NCBI GenBank assembly: GCA_958295665.1
Contig: OY282560.1
Span: 102,897,930 to 102,961,929, forward strand
Source: Tipula vernalis
Lineage: Eukaryota; Arthropoda; Insecta; Diptera; Tipulidae
Reading direction: 5' to 3'
DNA length: 64,000 nucleotides
The notes below the pieces were generated by a model, which did no database searches, had not been told where the DNA came from, and saw only the letters and a list, made by a program, of their open reading frames with translations. A program made the position numbers and the translations under genes. Below are positions 21,651 through 32,783 of this stretch, in pieces (positions within the stretch are counted from its first letter, which is position 1; every line of letters begins with the position of its first letter).

Positions 21651-23030
21651 AAGATGAATAGCACATTCAGAATCGCCAATTATAATGCAAATGGGCTGTT
21701 GCAACAAATTTCAGAGTTAGAAATTTTTCTAAATTTAGAAAAGATAGATATATGCCTAATTTCAGAATCTCATCTAACAAAAGAGTCATTCGGTAGAATT
21801 TGCGGATAACGGTGCTACCACGCCATCCACCCAGCAGGAAAAGCGAGAGGATGCTCAACCATATTTGTGAAGGAAAACATTAAACATTACGAAGGAGTAA
21901 AAATTGAAAAAGAAATTATGCAAGTAGGCCACCATTAATATTCGATTAAATAAACAAAATTGACAACGAACATATTGTCAATATATTGTCCTCCACGGTA
22001 TAATTTGAATAAAGAAAATTATTACCCCTATCATGATTCTCGCCTCGCCGAACGATTCACCGTGATTCTTAAAGTCGTGTGAATTAGTTTTTCTTATTAT
22101 GGTTTTCGCCTTTATTTTGGCGAATACATGTATGGTAATATTAGAATGCATAAAGCACCCCTCTTTATTTTTTATAATTTTTTTGACATTTTATATCATT
22201 TGGCAGCTGTTATGTTATATTTGTTTTCAGTTTGTTGTGTTTCAATGAATTTAAATTTTTTTAAACGTTTCACAATTATGTATAATAAATAAGTTATACT
22301 GCGTTGATTTGTTATTTTTGATTTTCTAAAAAAAATACAAATAAAAATAATGTAAAAATACACGTAATAATAACAAAAAATCTTTTAATTATTCTTATAC
22401 CCTCCATTTTTTATGTTGCTAAAATAAAAACGAACATTTTTATATAGATTCGCCTAAAAATAGATGGCGAACAATTTTGACATTTCAGCTTGCTCACGGT
22501 GAAAACCATAATACGAAATTTTAAATTCGCCGACTTCAACTCGCCGTGAAAGTCAAATGTGAAAACCATAATAGGGGTATATGTTACGTTACTCAAATCG
22601 CTCGGTTTTAACTTCATAATTGGAGGCGATTTTAATGCTAAAAATACATACACAAGGGTAAGGAGCTGTTTGCAGCTGGTCGGGCTTTAAACTGCGAATT
22701 CCTGTCTGGAGGTAAACCAACATATTGGCCAGCGGATATTTTATTTATTTATTTACATTAATTTGGAAATTCTATTTTGAGCTAAAGCTCATTCTCAATA
22801 GATTCCACATTTGATAGATTTCTTTGTAACGAAAGGGATATCCGAAAACTACGTACTACTCGAAAACAGTGTCGGAATTTTGTCTGACCACACAGTGATA
22901 CCATTATCAAAAAATAAAATTTGCCTAGGTTAACAAATAATAAAACAAACTGGGATCTCTTCCGGAACCTAGTCGAAGACAACACTGAATTACAAGCACC
23001 AATTAAAACTCCGGCATAACTTGATGTTCA
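21648..23030 (+). pseudogene. Jockey endonuclease region remnant (split by a MITE)
   Basis: From ATG at 21,648 it reads FRIANYNANGLLQQISELEI then KIDICLISESHLTKESF, the start of an APE-type endonuclease. It resumes after a MITE (22,025-22,577) with IIGGDFNAKNT, then PTYWPADI, and, after a further roughly 65-bp insertion (22,740-22,804), LIDFFVTKGISENYVLLENS and SDHTVIPL. These are the N-A-N, E-S, G-D-F-N-A-K and S-D-H endonuclease blocks. There are several stops and frameshifts, so it is inactive. Confidence 0.75.
22025..22577. mobile_element. 553-bp MITE with TA target duplication
   Basis: The ends are CCCCTATCATGATTCTCGCC and, reversed, CCCCTATTATGGTTTTCAC, flanked by TA at 22,023-22,024 and 22,578-22,579. 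The insertion interrupts Jockey endonuclease coding that resumes on both sides. Internal copies of the attatggttttcrcc motif and several gcgaa/tcgcc segments recur near both ends. No coding is present. TA duplication suggests mobilisation by a Tc1/mariner-type transposase. Confidence 0.75.
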
Positions 23031-23035
23031 ATTAT

Positions 23036-24365
23036 GCTACGGATCCTTCGGGAACATGCACGTTTATTTGGGGTAGTTATAGCGGCTAAAAAGGAAAGGA
23101 AAAAAAGGAAAATTGACTCATTTTTGACACATAACATTAAAATAAATTACAATACAGATTCTCACAGGAGATCATCATAATAAATCCACAAAACTTAATA
23201 TTTATAAACTAAATGAAAACTATGAAATCGTGTAAACAAAAAAAATTAAATTATATCGCTCACCAATTTTAATCCCAAGAGCGCTCCTAGGAATGTACCA
23301 TGGCTCAGCTGAAAAAAAGTTTACTGATTTGATCAAGGAAAATCACCCTGTTATGCTCTTTAACTCACTTTACACTAACTAATTTATACTAATTAAATTA
23401 TAACTTAATAAATTGAACAATTAATAAATAACATAACCGAGAGATCTTAAGAGGTTTGTTTTTTTTTCTTTCTTTAACTACGATTGAATAGTAAGTATAG
23501 GTAAATTTAATTCAAACAAAGATCTCTTGACATATTTTTTCTTTTTTCAGACAGACAACAATTTTGATACAGCACCGAGTAGTACAGCAATTAGCTAGCA
23601 ATTTAAAATTGGCATCGTAAATGATGAATTCAGCTAACTTTGTAGAAATGTTATTAAACTATCTGACTTTGTGCCAAATAAAACAGTTCCCCCCTAGTAT
23701 GTGAGAATTTACTAGAATACTATATTTAGTGCCCCACGAAATTCGTGAATCCTTTGTAATATTTATAATAACTAGATTAACGATGTTAAGATTTCTGTTG
23801 GATTAATTTCTAATACAAAATTCGTTTTTATTATCCTAATCTAATTAATATGAAACGATTATTATCAGTGATTCACCCGCTCGCATCACCAAAAAGAAGA
23901 AAAATATGGGCTCAGACTAATTTTACTAAGCATAGGAATATCTGCGTCGATGTATTTGTAGTAATCCGATAACCGACAATGATTCACTAATCACTAATAG
24001 ATTTCTATTAAAAATTCTTACTAATTTATTTAGCCACACACAAAAAAATATATATATATCTGTTTACGGCTTGATATGCGTTAACATCGACCGATCCAAC
24101 TTGAGCGAAGGCTTCACACAAACAGAACACTGATCACGAAAAACATTTTTGTCCCAAAAAAAAACAAATAAGCATAACGACCAATTATATCTCATTTTAT
24201 TACTCGGTACATACAACTATACTGACATTAATTTTACCATCAATTTTTATTGCGGAGGTGCAATAAATCTGCAAGCATTCCACCACAGGCTTAATACGGT
24301 CGCAATAATTAGAGCTGCTGAACAATAGTATACTATAAGCAGCGTGGCACAGTACTCCTACTCGT
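23036..24365. other. unidentified insertion or filler between two Jockey pieces
   Basis: Jockey similarity stops near 23,030 and resumes near 24,370. The intervening AT-rich DNA has no recognisable coding, RNA gene or repeat, and no target duplication was found. Confidence 0.4.
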
Positions 24366-24369
24366 AACC

Positions 24370-25020
24370 AAACGGAAAATCACATCAACTATCCAGTAGA
24401 AGTAAGAGATCTGGTTAGAGAAAAAGGGAAAGTGCGTAAAATCTGCTGAGGAAACGAGCACCAGAAAGCAAATGATGACTTAATTATATAAGCAAGAAAT
24501 TGAAAATTCTTACCAAAGAAATCAAGAACATATATTTTAGCGAATACATAGCTGGCTGTTCGGACAACAAGGACACTAATTATTTCCTTTGGAAAGCAAC
24601 TAAAGGTGTTAAAAGGCCTAAAGAATAAGTGCCAAAGAAAAGGCTGCATTGTTTGCAGTCTACCTTGAAGACACATTTCAACCTCTTCCAAGGCAAACAG
24701 CTGAAGATAATATAATTCTAGTAAATAAATAGGATAACGAAAACATAAGACCTGTAACAGTACAAGAGCTAAAATATGAAATTAACAACAACTTAAGCTC
24801 AAAAACATCCCCTGGTTATGACCTAATCACTGGACTTATAGTTAAAGCACTACCAGAAAAAGGATTACGAAAATTACTGCAAGTAATCAACGCAGCGTTC
24901 AGAATAAAATACGTTACATACCAGTGGACTGTGACAGTAGTGATAATGATTCTAAAACTTAACAAGCCACCAAACAAGAAAACATCGTACAGGATGGATG
25001 TGAAGTTTTCCACAAATCCA
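24370..25020 (+). pseudogene. Jockey reverse transcriptase N-terminal remnant
   Basis: In shifting frames the forward strand gives YPVEVRDLVREK, LWKATKGVKRPK, LEDTFQP, the linker QELKYEINNNLSSK, SPGYDLITGLIVKAL, then VINAAFRIKYVTYQW and KPPNKKTSYR. This is the canonical RT1-RT2 path of Jockey elements, including the P-G-x-D motif. The Y-x-D-D block and C-terminus are missing. It belongs with 20.8-23.0 kb. Confidence 0.75.
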
Positions 25021-25464
25021 CAGATTCTATATATGGATTAGTTTCACACTGCTAAACTAACTAAATTCCAATTGGAAAAAATTACGATTCATATTGAAAT
25101 ATTTAGTACTAAAAATGTAATTTCATTACAAAATCTTTCGAATAAAAGTGATTTCCTGTGAAAGTAAGACCATTCAGAGGCAATATTAGTGGAATTTAGT
25201 CAAAATAATATATGGACCATAAAAAAATGAATCCAAACCATAGGCAAGTGGCGTACATGACATTTAACAATTGTTAGTATTAATCGCTAGAAAAAATGTC
25301 TAGTTTAAATTAATTCTTGGTTTAAGAAATAGTTAATCGGCATAATGGACCACAATTTTAAGCGGCTACTCCATGTACTATCGGACCCCAAGTTCAAATA
25401 TCTAGTAGTAGGTATTAACGGTCAATGAACGATTTCAGGCGAAATCTCAATTAGTACCTAAAGT
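25021..25464. other. spacer with a degenerate copy of the palindrome end repeat
   Basis: Near 25,366-25,440 a decayed copy of the tandem unit that ends the palindrome (ctactccatgtactatcggac...) can be traced. The remainder shows nothing. Confidence 0.4.
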
Positions 25465-26242
25465 TTCCAGACAAATTTATTCCCCTGGATAGGGGGTAGT
25501 TTTCGAGCTCGATGAACGGAGTAGTAAGCCAACTACTACTTGTACTATCAGGAAGTGAATTCAAATCTCTGACAAAGGGTGACAAGGCCCATTTATCAGT
25601 TTCAGCTAAAATATTAATTGGTATAAAAAGTTTCCAGGCTAATTTATTCCCCTGGATTGGGGGCAGTTTTTGGGCTCGATTGATGGAGTAGTAAGCCAAC
25701 TACTACATTTACTATCGGACAGTGAATTCAAATCTCTGGCAAGGAGTGCTAAGGCCAATTTATCAGTTTCATATCCATATTCATCAATAATTATTTCATG
25801 CTGGGTTCCATTTAACGTGGCAAAGTACACACAAGTACTTCTGACTGCACGCAGCTACTCTTGCTAAATTTTATGAGTAGTTTGCTTTTTGAATTTATGG
25901 CGATTTCGTTACCAGAATATTTAGTACAACTAATCCATATTATTTTAATGCAATAATAATGTTTAACAACAAACAATAATGTTTAAAAACAAAATTTTAA
26001 TGCAATAATAATGTTACGTAATTAATTATTAATTATTTAAAAAATCGAGCCTCAGACATTTTTACAAAAGTAAAACACACGCCCTCTTTTAAGCAAAACC
26101 AAATATTTCAGCACTTAGCAGAAACATTGTGTAGTAAATGTAGTACATATGCCCTAACAGAGATGTCACCATATCGACATATTATAGACACATTTGTTTT
26201 GATTGCATAAAACAAACAAATGTATATTAACTTGTATATGAT

Positions 26243-26330
26243 GAGATAGCCGAGGAAGTAAGGTGATGAAGCAAAGTGAAGAAGGTCTGGAGTTCGAATC
26301 TAAGCAGAGCCAACAAAAAATTTCGAAACT
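26243..26330 (+). other. tRNA-like module (outer), mirrored at 27,590-27,668 minus
   Basis: gatagccgaggaagtaagg resembles a pol III A box, and about 40 bp later ggagttcgaatct resembles a B box. Both are also present, reversed, in the right arm. The anticodon and acceptor arms do not form a proper tRNA, so this is a tRNA-derived SINE-like module, not a tRNA gene. In the left arm the last 28 bp are duplicated. Confidence 0.5.
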
Positions 26331-26614
26331 AAGCAGAGCCAACAAAAAAATTTGTTTTTAGATGAAAAATGTTGAATTGGGAATAATCCAAAAAGATTAA
26401 TCGGGATCGAGATCGCTACAAAAAAAAATTGGTATTTAATTCGTGGAAATAAAAAAAAAATCAAATTTTTGCTTAATAAAAAAATAAAGTCGGAAGTTTG
26501 AAGAATCGAACTCCAAACCTTTCGCACAACACTCCTTCATCTTACCACCCAACCACTCATCACTATATAATTTGTACTCAGTTTTTCGTTTAAATACTGA
26601 TAAATTCGGACTTG

Positions 26615-26838
26615 ATGAAAAATCGCATACAAATTTTTGTTATTTTACCAGGCGAACAGAATTTAAAAAACAACAAAATTGTCAGCAACGTGACATTATT
26701 TTGTATCAAAGCGTGCCACTTCAAGTTATGTGACACTTGAACATACAAAATAAAGTCATATTGCTGACAATTCTACCTTCTTGTAATTTCTGTTCGCCTG
26801 TTAAAATGACAAAAATTTTTTGCGATTTTTGATGAAAA
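26615..26838. repeat. smaller palindrome nested in the left arm (mirrored at about 27,112-27,335)
   Basis: It starts gatgaaaaatcgcatacaaa and ends ttgcgatttttgatgaaa. The inner halves aattgtcagcaa and ttgctgacaatt, and ttattttgtat and atacaaaataa, pair around a centre near 26,724. Its mirror image recurs in the right arm, so the large hairpin contains small hairpins. It may be a separate MITE captured before the large inversion. Confidence 0.75.
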
Positions 26839-26979
26839 AAAAAACAAATTTTGTTTTTTAATTTCTGCTCACCTGGTAAATAAAAATTAACTTTTTTTTA
26901 ATTAAAAAGGCAATCATAACTCAATATCAACCACCCAAATAGAAAATTTGGAGCTTTTTATTACAAACAAAAAAAATCC

Positions 26980-27045
26980 TTCTGCCGCGAGGATCGAACT
27001 CAAATTTTGTATTTGGGTGGTTGCTATTGAGTTATGATTGCCTTT
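26980..27045 (-). other. possible tRNA-like module spanning the palindrome centre
   Basis: Reversed, the loop and right-arm edge read gagttcgatcctcgcggcag, a B-box-like block. It is preceded by caaccacccaaat, without a convincing A box. It is weaker than the two other modules. Confidence 0.3.
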
Positions 27046-27365
27046 TTAATTAAAAAAAGTTAATTTTTATTTACCAGGTGAGCAGAAATTAAAAAACAAA
27101 ATTTGTTTTTTTTCATCAAAAATCGCAAAAAATTTTTGTCATTTTAACAGGCGAACAGAAATTACAAGAAGGTAGAATTGTCAGCAATATGACTTTATTT
27201 TGTATGTTCAAGTGTCACATAACTTGAAGTGGCACGCTTTGATACAAAATAATGTCACATTGCTGACAATTATGTTGTTTTTTAAATTCTGTTCGCCTGG
27301 TAAAATAACAAAAATTTGTATGCGATTTTTCATCAAGTCCGAATTTATCAGTATTTAAACGAAAA

Positions 27366-27445
27366 ACCGAGTGATCGATGAGTGGTTGGGTGGTAAGATG
27401 AAGGAGTGTTGTGCGAAAGGTTTGGAGTTCGATTCTTCAAACTTC
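27366..27445 (+). other. tRNA-like module (inner), mirrored at 26,490-26,570 minus
   Basis: gatgagtggttgggtggtaag is A-box-like and ggagttcgattcttc is B-box-like at tRNA-like spacing. It points away from the centre of the palindrome in both arms. It is a degenerate tRNA-derived sequence. Confidence 0.5.
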
Positions 27446-28442
27446 CGACTTTATTTTTTTTTTAAGCAAAAATTTGATTTTTTTTTTATTTCCACGAATT
27501 TTTTACCAAATATTTTTTTTGTAGCGATCTCCATCCCGATTAATCTTCTCGAATTATCCCCAATTCAAAATTTTTCATCTAAAAACAAATTTTTCGTTGG
27601 CTTTGCTTAGATTCGAACTCCAGACCTTCTTCACTCCAGTCTATCACCTTACTACCTCGTCTATCCTATCATATACAAGTTAATATGCATTTGTTTGTTT
27701 TATGCAATCAAAACAAATGTGTCTATAATATGTCGATATGGTGACATCTATGTTAGGGCATATGTATGTACTACATTTACTACACAATGTTTCTGCTAAG
27801 TGCTGAAATATTTAGTTTTGCTTAAAAGAGGGCGTGTGTTTTACTTTTGTAAAAATGTCTGAGGCTCGATTTTTTAAATAATTAATAATTAATTACGTAA
27901 TATTTTTATTGCATTAAAATTTTGTTGTTAAACATTATTATTGCATTAAAATAATATGGATTAGTTGTACTAAATATTCTGGTAACGAAATCGCCATAAA
28001 TTCAAAAAGCAAACTACTCATAAAATTTAGCAAGAGTAGCTGCGTGCAGTCAGAAGTACTTGTGTGTACTTTCACACGTTAAATGGAACCCAGCAATAAG
28101 AAAATATAAATAATTATTGATGAATATGGATATGAAACTGATAAATTGGCTTTAGCACTCCTTGCCAGAGATTTGAATTCACTTTCCTTTAGTACATGTA
28201 GTAGCTGACCTACTACTCCGTTCATCGAGCCCAAAAACTACCCCCTATCCAGGGGAATAAATTAGTTTGGAAACTCTAGGTATTGAGATTTTAGCTGAAA
28301 CTGATAAATGGGCCTTAGCACCACTTGCCAGAGATTTGAATTCACTTTCCGATAGTACATATAGTAGCTGGCCTACTACTACATCCATCGAGCCCAAAAA
28401 CTCCCCCCTATCCAGGGGAATAAATTATAGGCGCAATGTCGC

Positions 28443-29301
28443 ATGAGAGGACTTAATAGTTCCAACACAGAACTATACATGAACGCAAAACGCGATTTAT
28501 TCCTGTGTTCAATGTCACCGGACACACATCACGAACTTAAAGTGTCTTTTACGGATGCCACCACACACAAAACGACTCGATTTAAGGCATTGTCACAGTT
28601 TTGGAATTGTACCCGCAAAGAAACACAATCCTTCGAACAATATGCAAACGAATTACATGCAATTAGCGGTGACTGTGATTTTGAGAATCTCGATCGTCAA
28701 TTACGCGATCGTTTCGCAACTGGCATTCGTCATCAACATGCCGAAATCGAACTTCGACAGAGATGGCCGGATCTGAAAACAACACGTACAGTCAGAAATG
28801 CTGCAAATGAAGAAATGGAGACGATGGGCGAAGTAACATTTAAAGAAGTTTTCGAAGTGGTGCAGTCACGAGAACGAGCAGAAAACGACGTATTAAAACA
28901 CAATGCAACAAACGGAAATCAAGAAAGTGTTAATAAAATACACGGAAAAAACATCGAAACATGGAAACGCAAACACTACACAACTTTCACAAAAGTTATA
29001 CGCAAATCATTGCAAACGTTGCGGTAAAGAGAGACACACAAACGACAGTATGTGTCCTGCAACAAATGTGATATACCATTCGTAGGAGTATTTCGGAGAA
29101 GTGGTCACTATGTGTCATGTTGCATTAAAACGGGCAGAGCACAAATCAACAACAACAAAAACAGTGGACATACCACAACTGCAACACCCACCAAAGGTGA
29201 TCCACGTAAGTCGGGAAACGTTCACAAAATGGCGGCAACGTCCACAGCTGACAGTAACAGCAATAACAGTGATGATGGCAGTGTTTTCATTTACACTATA
29301 A
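28443..29301 (+). pseudogene. Gypsy-type gag (5'-truncated, frameshifted)
   Basis: From 28,443 a 194-codon open piece reads ELYMNAKRDLFLCSMSPDTH then FEQYANELHAISGDCDF, a capsid-type helical gag segment. A frameshift near 28,990 leads into two Zn knuckles, CKRCGKERHTNDSMCPA and, in another frame, CHSC with GHYVSCC. The true start is missing because the palindrome abuts this end. It is followed directly by protease. Confidence 0.75.
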
Positions 29302-29304
29302 ATC

Positions 29305-29766
29305 ATGTTACTAACAAGTAAGCGCATTGACATTCACGTCAATGGAATCAAAGCTACATTTGACTACGACTCTGGTGCATCACATTCCATCATCGATGAA
29401 CATCTCTGGAAACAAATAGGTCAACCAACGCTAATACAGACACTTAAGCTGATGGCTTACGGCAGTCATCAATTACAAACTCTGGGCCAGGCAGATATAC
29501 ACGTAACCTATAACAACGAAACACTTAAATTACCAGTAATTGTCATGAAACAGGCAAAACCGTTTTTGTTTGGTTTAGCATGGTGCGAAGCTTTCAACAT
29601 GTCATTTCCCGCACACGTTTATTCGATTACAAACGCCACACGTTTATTCGATTACAAACGCCGTAAACTTACCAAAACGCAACGGAGACATACGAATCTG
29701 TGGGGATTTCAGCGTTACGATAAACGCCTGCTTGCTATTGGTGAAATATCCAGTACCATTATTTGA
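29305..29766 (+). pseudogene. Gypsy-type aspartic protease and start of RT
   Basis: KATFDYDSGASHSIIDEHLW is the retropepsin active-site region (D-S-G-A), with flap-side KLMAYGSHQLQTLGQADIHV and VIVMKQAKPFLFGLAWCEAF downstream. Afterwards the frame passes a short direct duplication (cgtttattcgattacaaacgcc, twice near 29,620 and 29,641) and loses the early RT blocks, so part of RT is deleted. Confidence 0.8.
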
Positions 29767-30635
29767 TAATTTACGGCGCACACTTGCTGGTGAAGAACGA
29801 TTCTTCAAAATCGATTTAAAGGATGCGTATCTACAGTTCGAAGTACATCCAGAGTCACAACATTTACTCACAATCGATTACCGTTTGGAATAGCAAACGC
29901 TCCAGCTATTTTCCAACGATACATGGAAAAATTATTATCAAATATTGACTCAGTGGCGATATACTTCGAAGATATTGCTATCACAGAAAAAGCCGACGCC
30001 GAACACATGCACAATTTAAAAGAAGAACTCAACGGAGTGGTGTACTTAGGACATCGCTTCAACAAAGAGGGAATTTTCCCAACACAAGACAAACTGGACG
30101 CCATAATCAACGCCAGTCCACCAACGAACACCCGAGAGTTACGCTCATTTATGGGGCTTGTAAATTTCTACGAGCGATTTATACCGAATTTGCACGGCAC
30201 AGCATCTGATTTACACACACTATCAGGACAAAATCAAAGTTTCGTTTCGACGGATCAGACAAAGGAATTGGTGCTGTCCTTAGTCATCGCAACAGCGACG
30301 GGATTGACTTACCGGTTGCGTTTGCATCAAGAAAATTATCAGTTGCTCAGTTACATTACGGCACAATTGACAACGAAGCACTTGCAATCATTTTTGGGGT
30401 ACAAAAGTTCGACAGATTTCTAGCGGGTACACATTTTACATTGGTCACGGACCACGAACCGTTGACGCACATATTTGGTAGGAATCGCAATTTGCCTAAA
30501 CTCGTTAATAATCGTTTAATTCGATGGGCATTGCTTTTAAATTCAGTCGAGTACATTCCGGGAAAATTAAACATTTTTCCCGATTTTTTATCACGTATGC
30601 CGACTACAACAGAAGAACCACACTCCGACAGGTAA
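29767..30635 (+). pseudogene. Gypsy-type reverse transcriptase and RNase H (broken)
   Basis: RT blocks visible in shifting frames are FFKIDLKDAYLQFEVHPESQ, then FGIANAPAIFQRYMEKLL and SVAIYFEDIAI. The catalytic Y-x-D-D is Y-F-E-D here, an active-site loss. Later blocks are VVYLGHRF and RELRSFMGLVNFYERFIPNL. RNase H follows, with VTDHEPLTHIFGRNRNLPKL and VEYIPGKLNIFPDFLSRMP. A stop and several frameshifts confirm decay. Confidence 0.85.
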
Positions 30636-30639
30636 AATA

Positions 30640-31900
30640 TTGAAGACGACGTCAACTACATTGGCAAAGCAAAAATGGATGACCTCCAGTTCTGCGAGAA
30701 AAGTCGAGTCCAATAAAGACAAGAAGGTTTCTCGCATTATTAGTACAGTGAAACAAGGGTGGACTCAACAGATGTGCCAAAAATCACAATTCCAATCGTT
30801 TCTACAGCGCAAAGACGAACTGTCTGTAGAAAACAATATTCTCATGTGGCAAGGAAGAATGGTGCTACCTGCATCATTACGTACAGCCGCACTCCAACGA
30901 CTACACAGCGGCCATCCGGGTATTGGAGCTATGCGTGCAATGGCTCGGTATTATATATGGTGGCCAAAACTCGATGAGCACATTGACAACTTCGTTAAAC
31001 GATGCCAAAGTTGTCAAGTCATGGAACGTTCCAGCACGCGTCTGGGAACGGATTCACATCGATTTCGCGGGACCTTTTAAAAACAAACAGTTTCTGGTCG
31101 TAGTGGACGCGCTTTCGAAATGGGTAGAAGTCTATACGATGACAAGTATCACGACAAACATGCTTGTCAAAGCGCTTACCAGTTTGTTCGCTCGTTATGG
31201 AGTGCCTCAAGTAATCGTTAGTGACAATGGTACCCCGTTCACGTCTCACGAATTCAAAACATTTTGTGAGAAGGAGGGAATGAAGCATATTACGTTACGT
31301 CCTCGCCATACCACCCAAAGACAAATGAATTAGCAGAAAGATTCATTTAAACATTTAAACGACGAATGAAGTCAAGCGAGAAGGATAACGAAGATCTCGA
31401 TGCTCAGCTCAACGCATTTTTATTTAGTTATCGCAACACACCACATAGTACCTATAACGGGCAAAGCTCCATCTGAGATATTTTTGGGACGACGGCTTCC
31501 AACAATCGTCGATAACATAAAGCCATATATTCAACGTAACATAAACAGACATAATTTAAAAAGCCAGTTGTCAGCCAGGTGATAACGTATAGGTGCGAAC
31601 AGACAATGATACGAAATGGGACCCGGGGAAAATCACACAGCAAAATAACAGATGGTCATACAGCGTTGCATTTCCCGATCAAACCACCAAACGCAGACGA
31701 CTGCAGCGTTAGATAGCAGCCCACACCAATTACAAGGATCCGCAAATTCATCTGCCACCGTTCAACAGAATCGCAGTCCTCAAAATCAACAGGTTTCGGT
31801 AACCGGGTCCGAACCAACAACGGCAACATTAGATCAAACTCCAGTTATTCGACGAAGCCAACGTCCACATAGGGCACCAGTTCATTTGGATTTGTGATCG
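30640..31900 (+). pseudogene. Gypsy-type integrase (broken)
   Basis: The N-terminal zinc domain LHSGHPGIGAMRAMARYYIW then CQSCQ is followed, after a frameshift, by IHIDFAGPFKNKQFLVVVDA, then VIVSDNGTPFTSHEFKTFCE, the two Asp blocks of the DDE core. The Glu block falls in a further frameshift near 31,315-31,340. The C-terminal region continues (NAFLFSYRNTPHST) to a Pro/Gln-rich tail ending HRAPVHLDL just before the LTR. Confidence 0.85.
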
Positions 31901-31926
31901 CAGCACTCAACTGTGGTGGGGAGGAA

Positions 31927-32115
31927 TGTCATGTGAAGCCAGCTTTAAAAGTATAAAAGGTACTCTTTTTCAGTTTTGACAGTAGTATGTTAGGTTAGAG
32001 TTGTTCCTGTACACGAACAGACACATGTAATTCTAAATATTAATAAAGAATATTAATCCACAATTATTATTTTAATCTACGAACAATATCTTGTTTAGAA
32101 ACACTAAACATAACA
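31927..32115 (+). repeat. 3' LTR (189 bp) of the Gypsy-type element
   Basis: It begins TGTCATGTGAAGCC directly after a purine tract (gtggtggggaggaa) and ends CTAAACATAACA, giving TG...CA ends. It has a TATA box (TATAAAA at 31,952) and AATAAAG at 32,042. The 5' LTR is missing, replaced by the palindrome junction at about 28,435. Confidence 0.8.
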
Positions 32116-32783
32116 GACTGCATCGGTGGCCAATCAAGAAACCAACGCCAAAAACCACGTTTTTTTCGTATTATTACTGTGGCGGAAAATTATCCCTGCT
32201 TGTTCGTAGACTAGGTATATTTCATGTTCCATAGGGCTCATAAACATGAGCTTTTCACCATTAATCTTCCTAACGTTGACGCTACTACGTTTTCATTTGT
32301 TGGGTCTTTCAAATACTCAAATCGTAAATGAACTTCGACCTTTAGATTCAAATTTTTAGGCTGTTTTCTTTATATGGAATTTATATAGTATAACTCCGAT
32401 AGGTTCATCATCCTACTCATTGTCATTATTCGAAGGAATGTAATTACCGAAACGAACAAATTATTCTGCACCAATGACTCTCTAGACTCCCGTGGCCTAA
32501 CAATTCTCCACTTCATTGGCCTAAATCCTTTATTCAACAGTTTACGATTCGAACCGAATCATCTGAAATCTCATGGAAATATTGAAAGATGTGCCAAAGA
32601 ATAATTAGTAAAAAAATTAAATTTGAGGGTCACAAAAACTTACACTCTGTGAAAGGTCTAATAAAACGAATTTTCAATCAAAAACACAAAATTTTATTTT
32701 ATTCCCACTAAATGTACTAGTGACGTGCGAAATCGAACTTTTTTTGTTCTGTTTTGTTTATTTTCTCGTATGTACCAGATAGC
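32116..32783. other. spacer downstream of the P450 gene
   Basis: No recognisable element. The P450 3' UTR probably occupies the right part. The minus-strand poly-A signal is not obvious. Confidence 0.5.

Larger units (their letters stand above)
25465..28430. repeat. 3-kb near-perfect palindrome (long inverted repeat, foldback-like)
   Basis: The left arm, about 25,465-26,953, reads as the near-exact reverse complement of the right arm, about 26,999-28,430, around a 45-bp spacer (26,954-26,998). Anchor pairs are actcaatatcaaccacccaaa with its reverse just after 27,010, tgtcaccatatcgacatatt (26,166) with aatatgtcgatatggtgaca (27,727), and cccctggatagggggtag (25,480) with its reverse near 28,240. 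Each arm ends in two tandem copies of a roughly 170-bp unit. No transposase frame is present. The layout fits a foldback-type element or a hairpin-RNA locus. Confidence 0.9.

Noticed and set aside
26243..26330. Functional tRNA gene
   Set aside because: Boxes are present, but acceptor and anticodon arms do not pair; tRNA-derived only.
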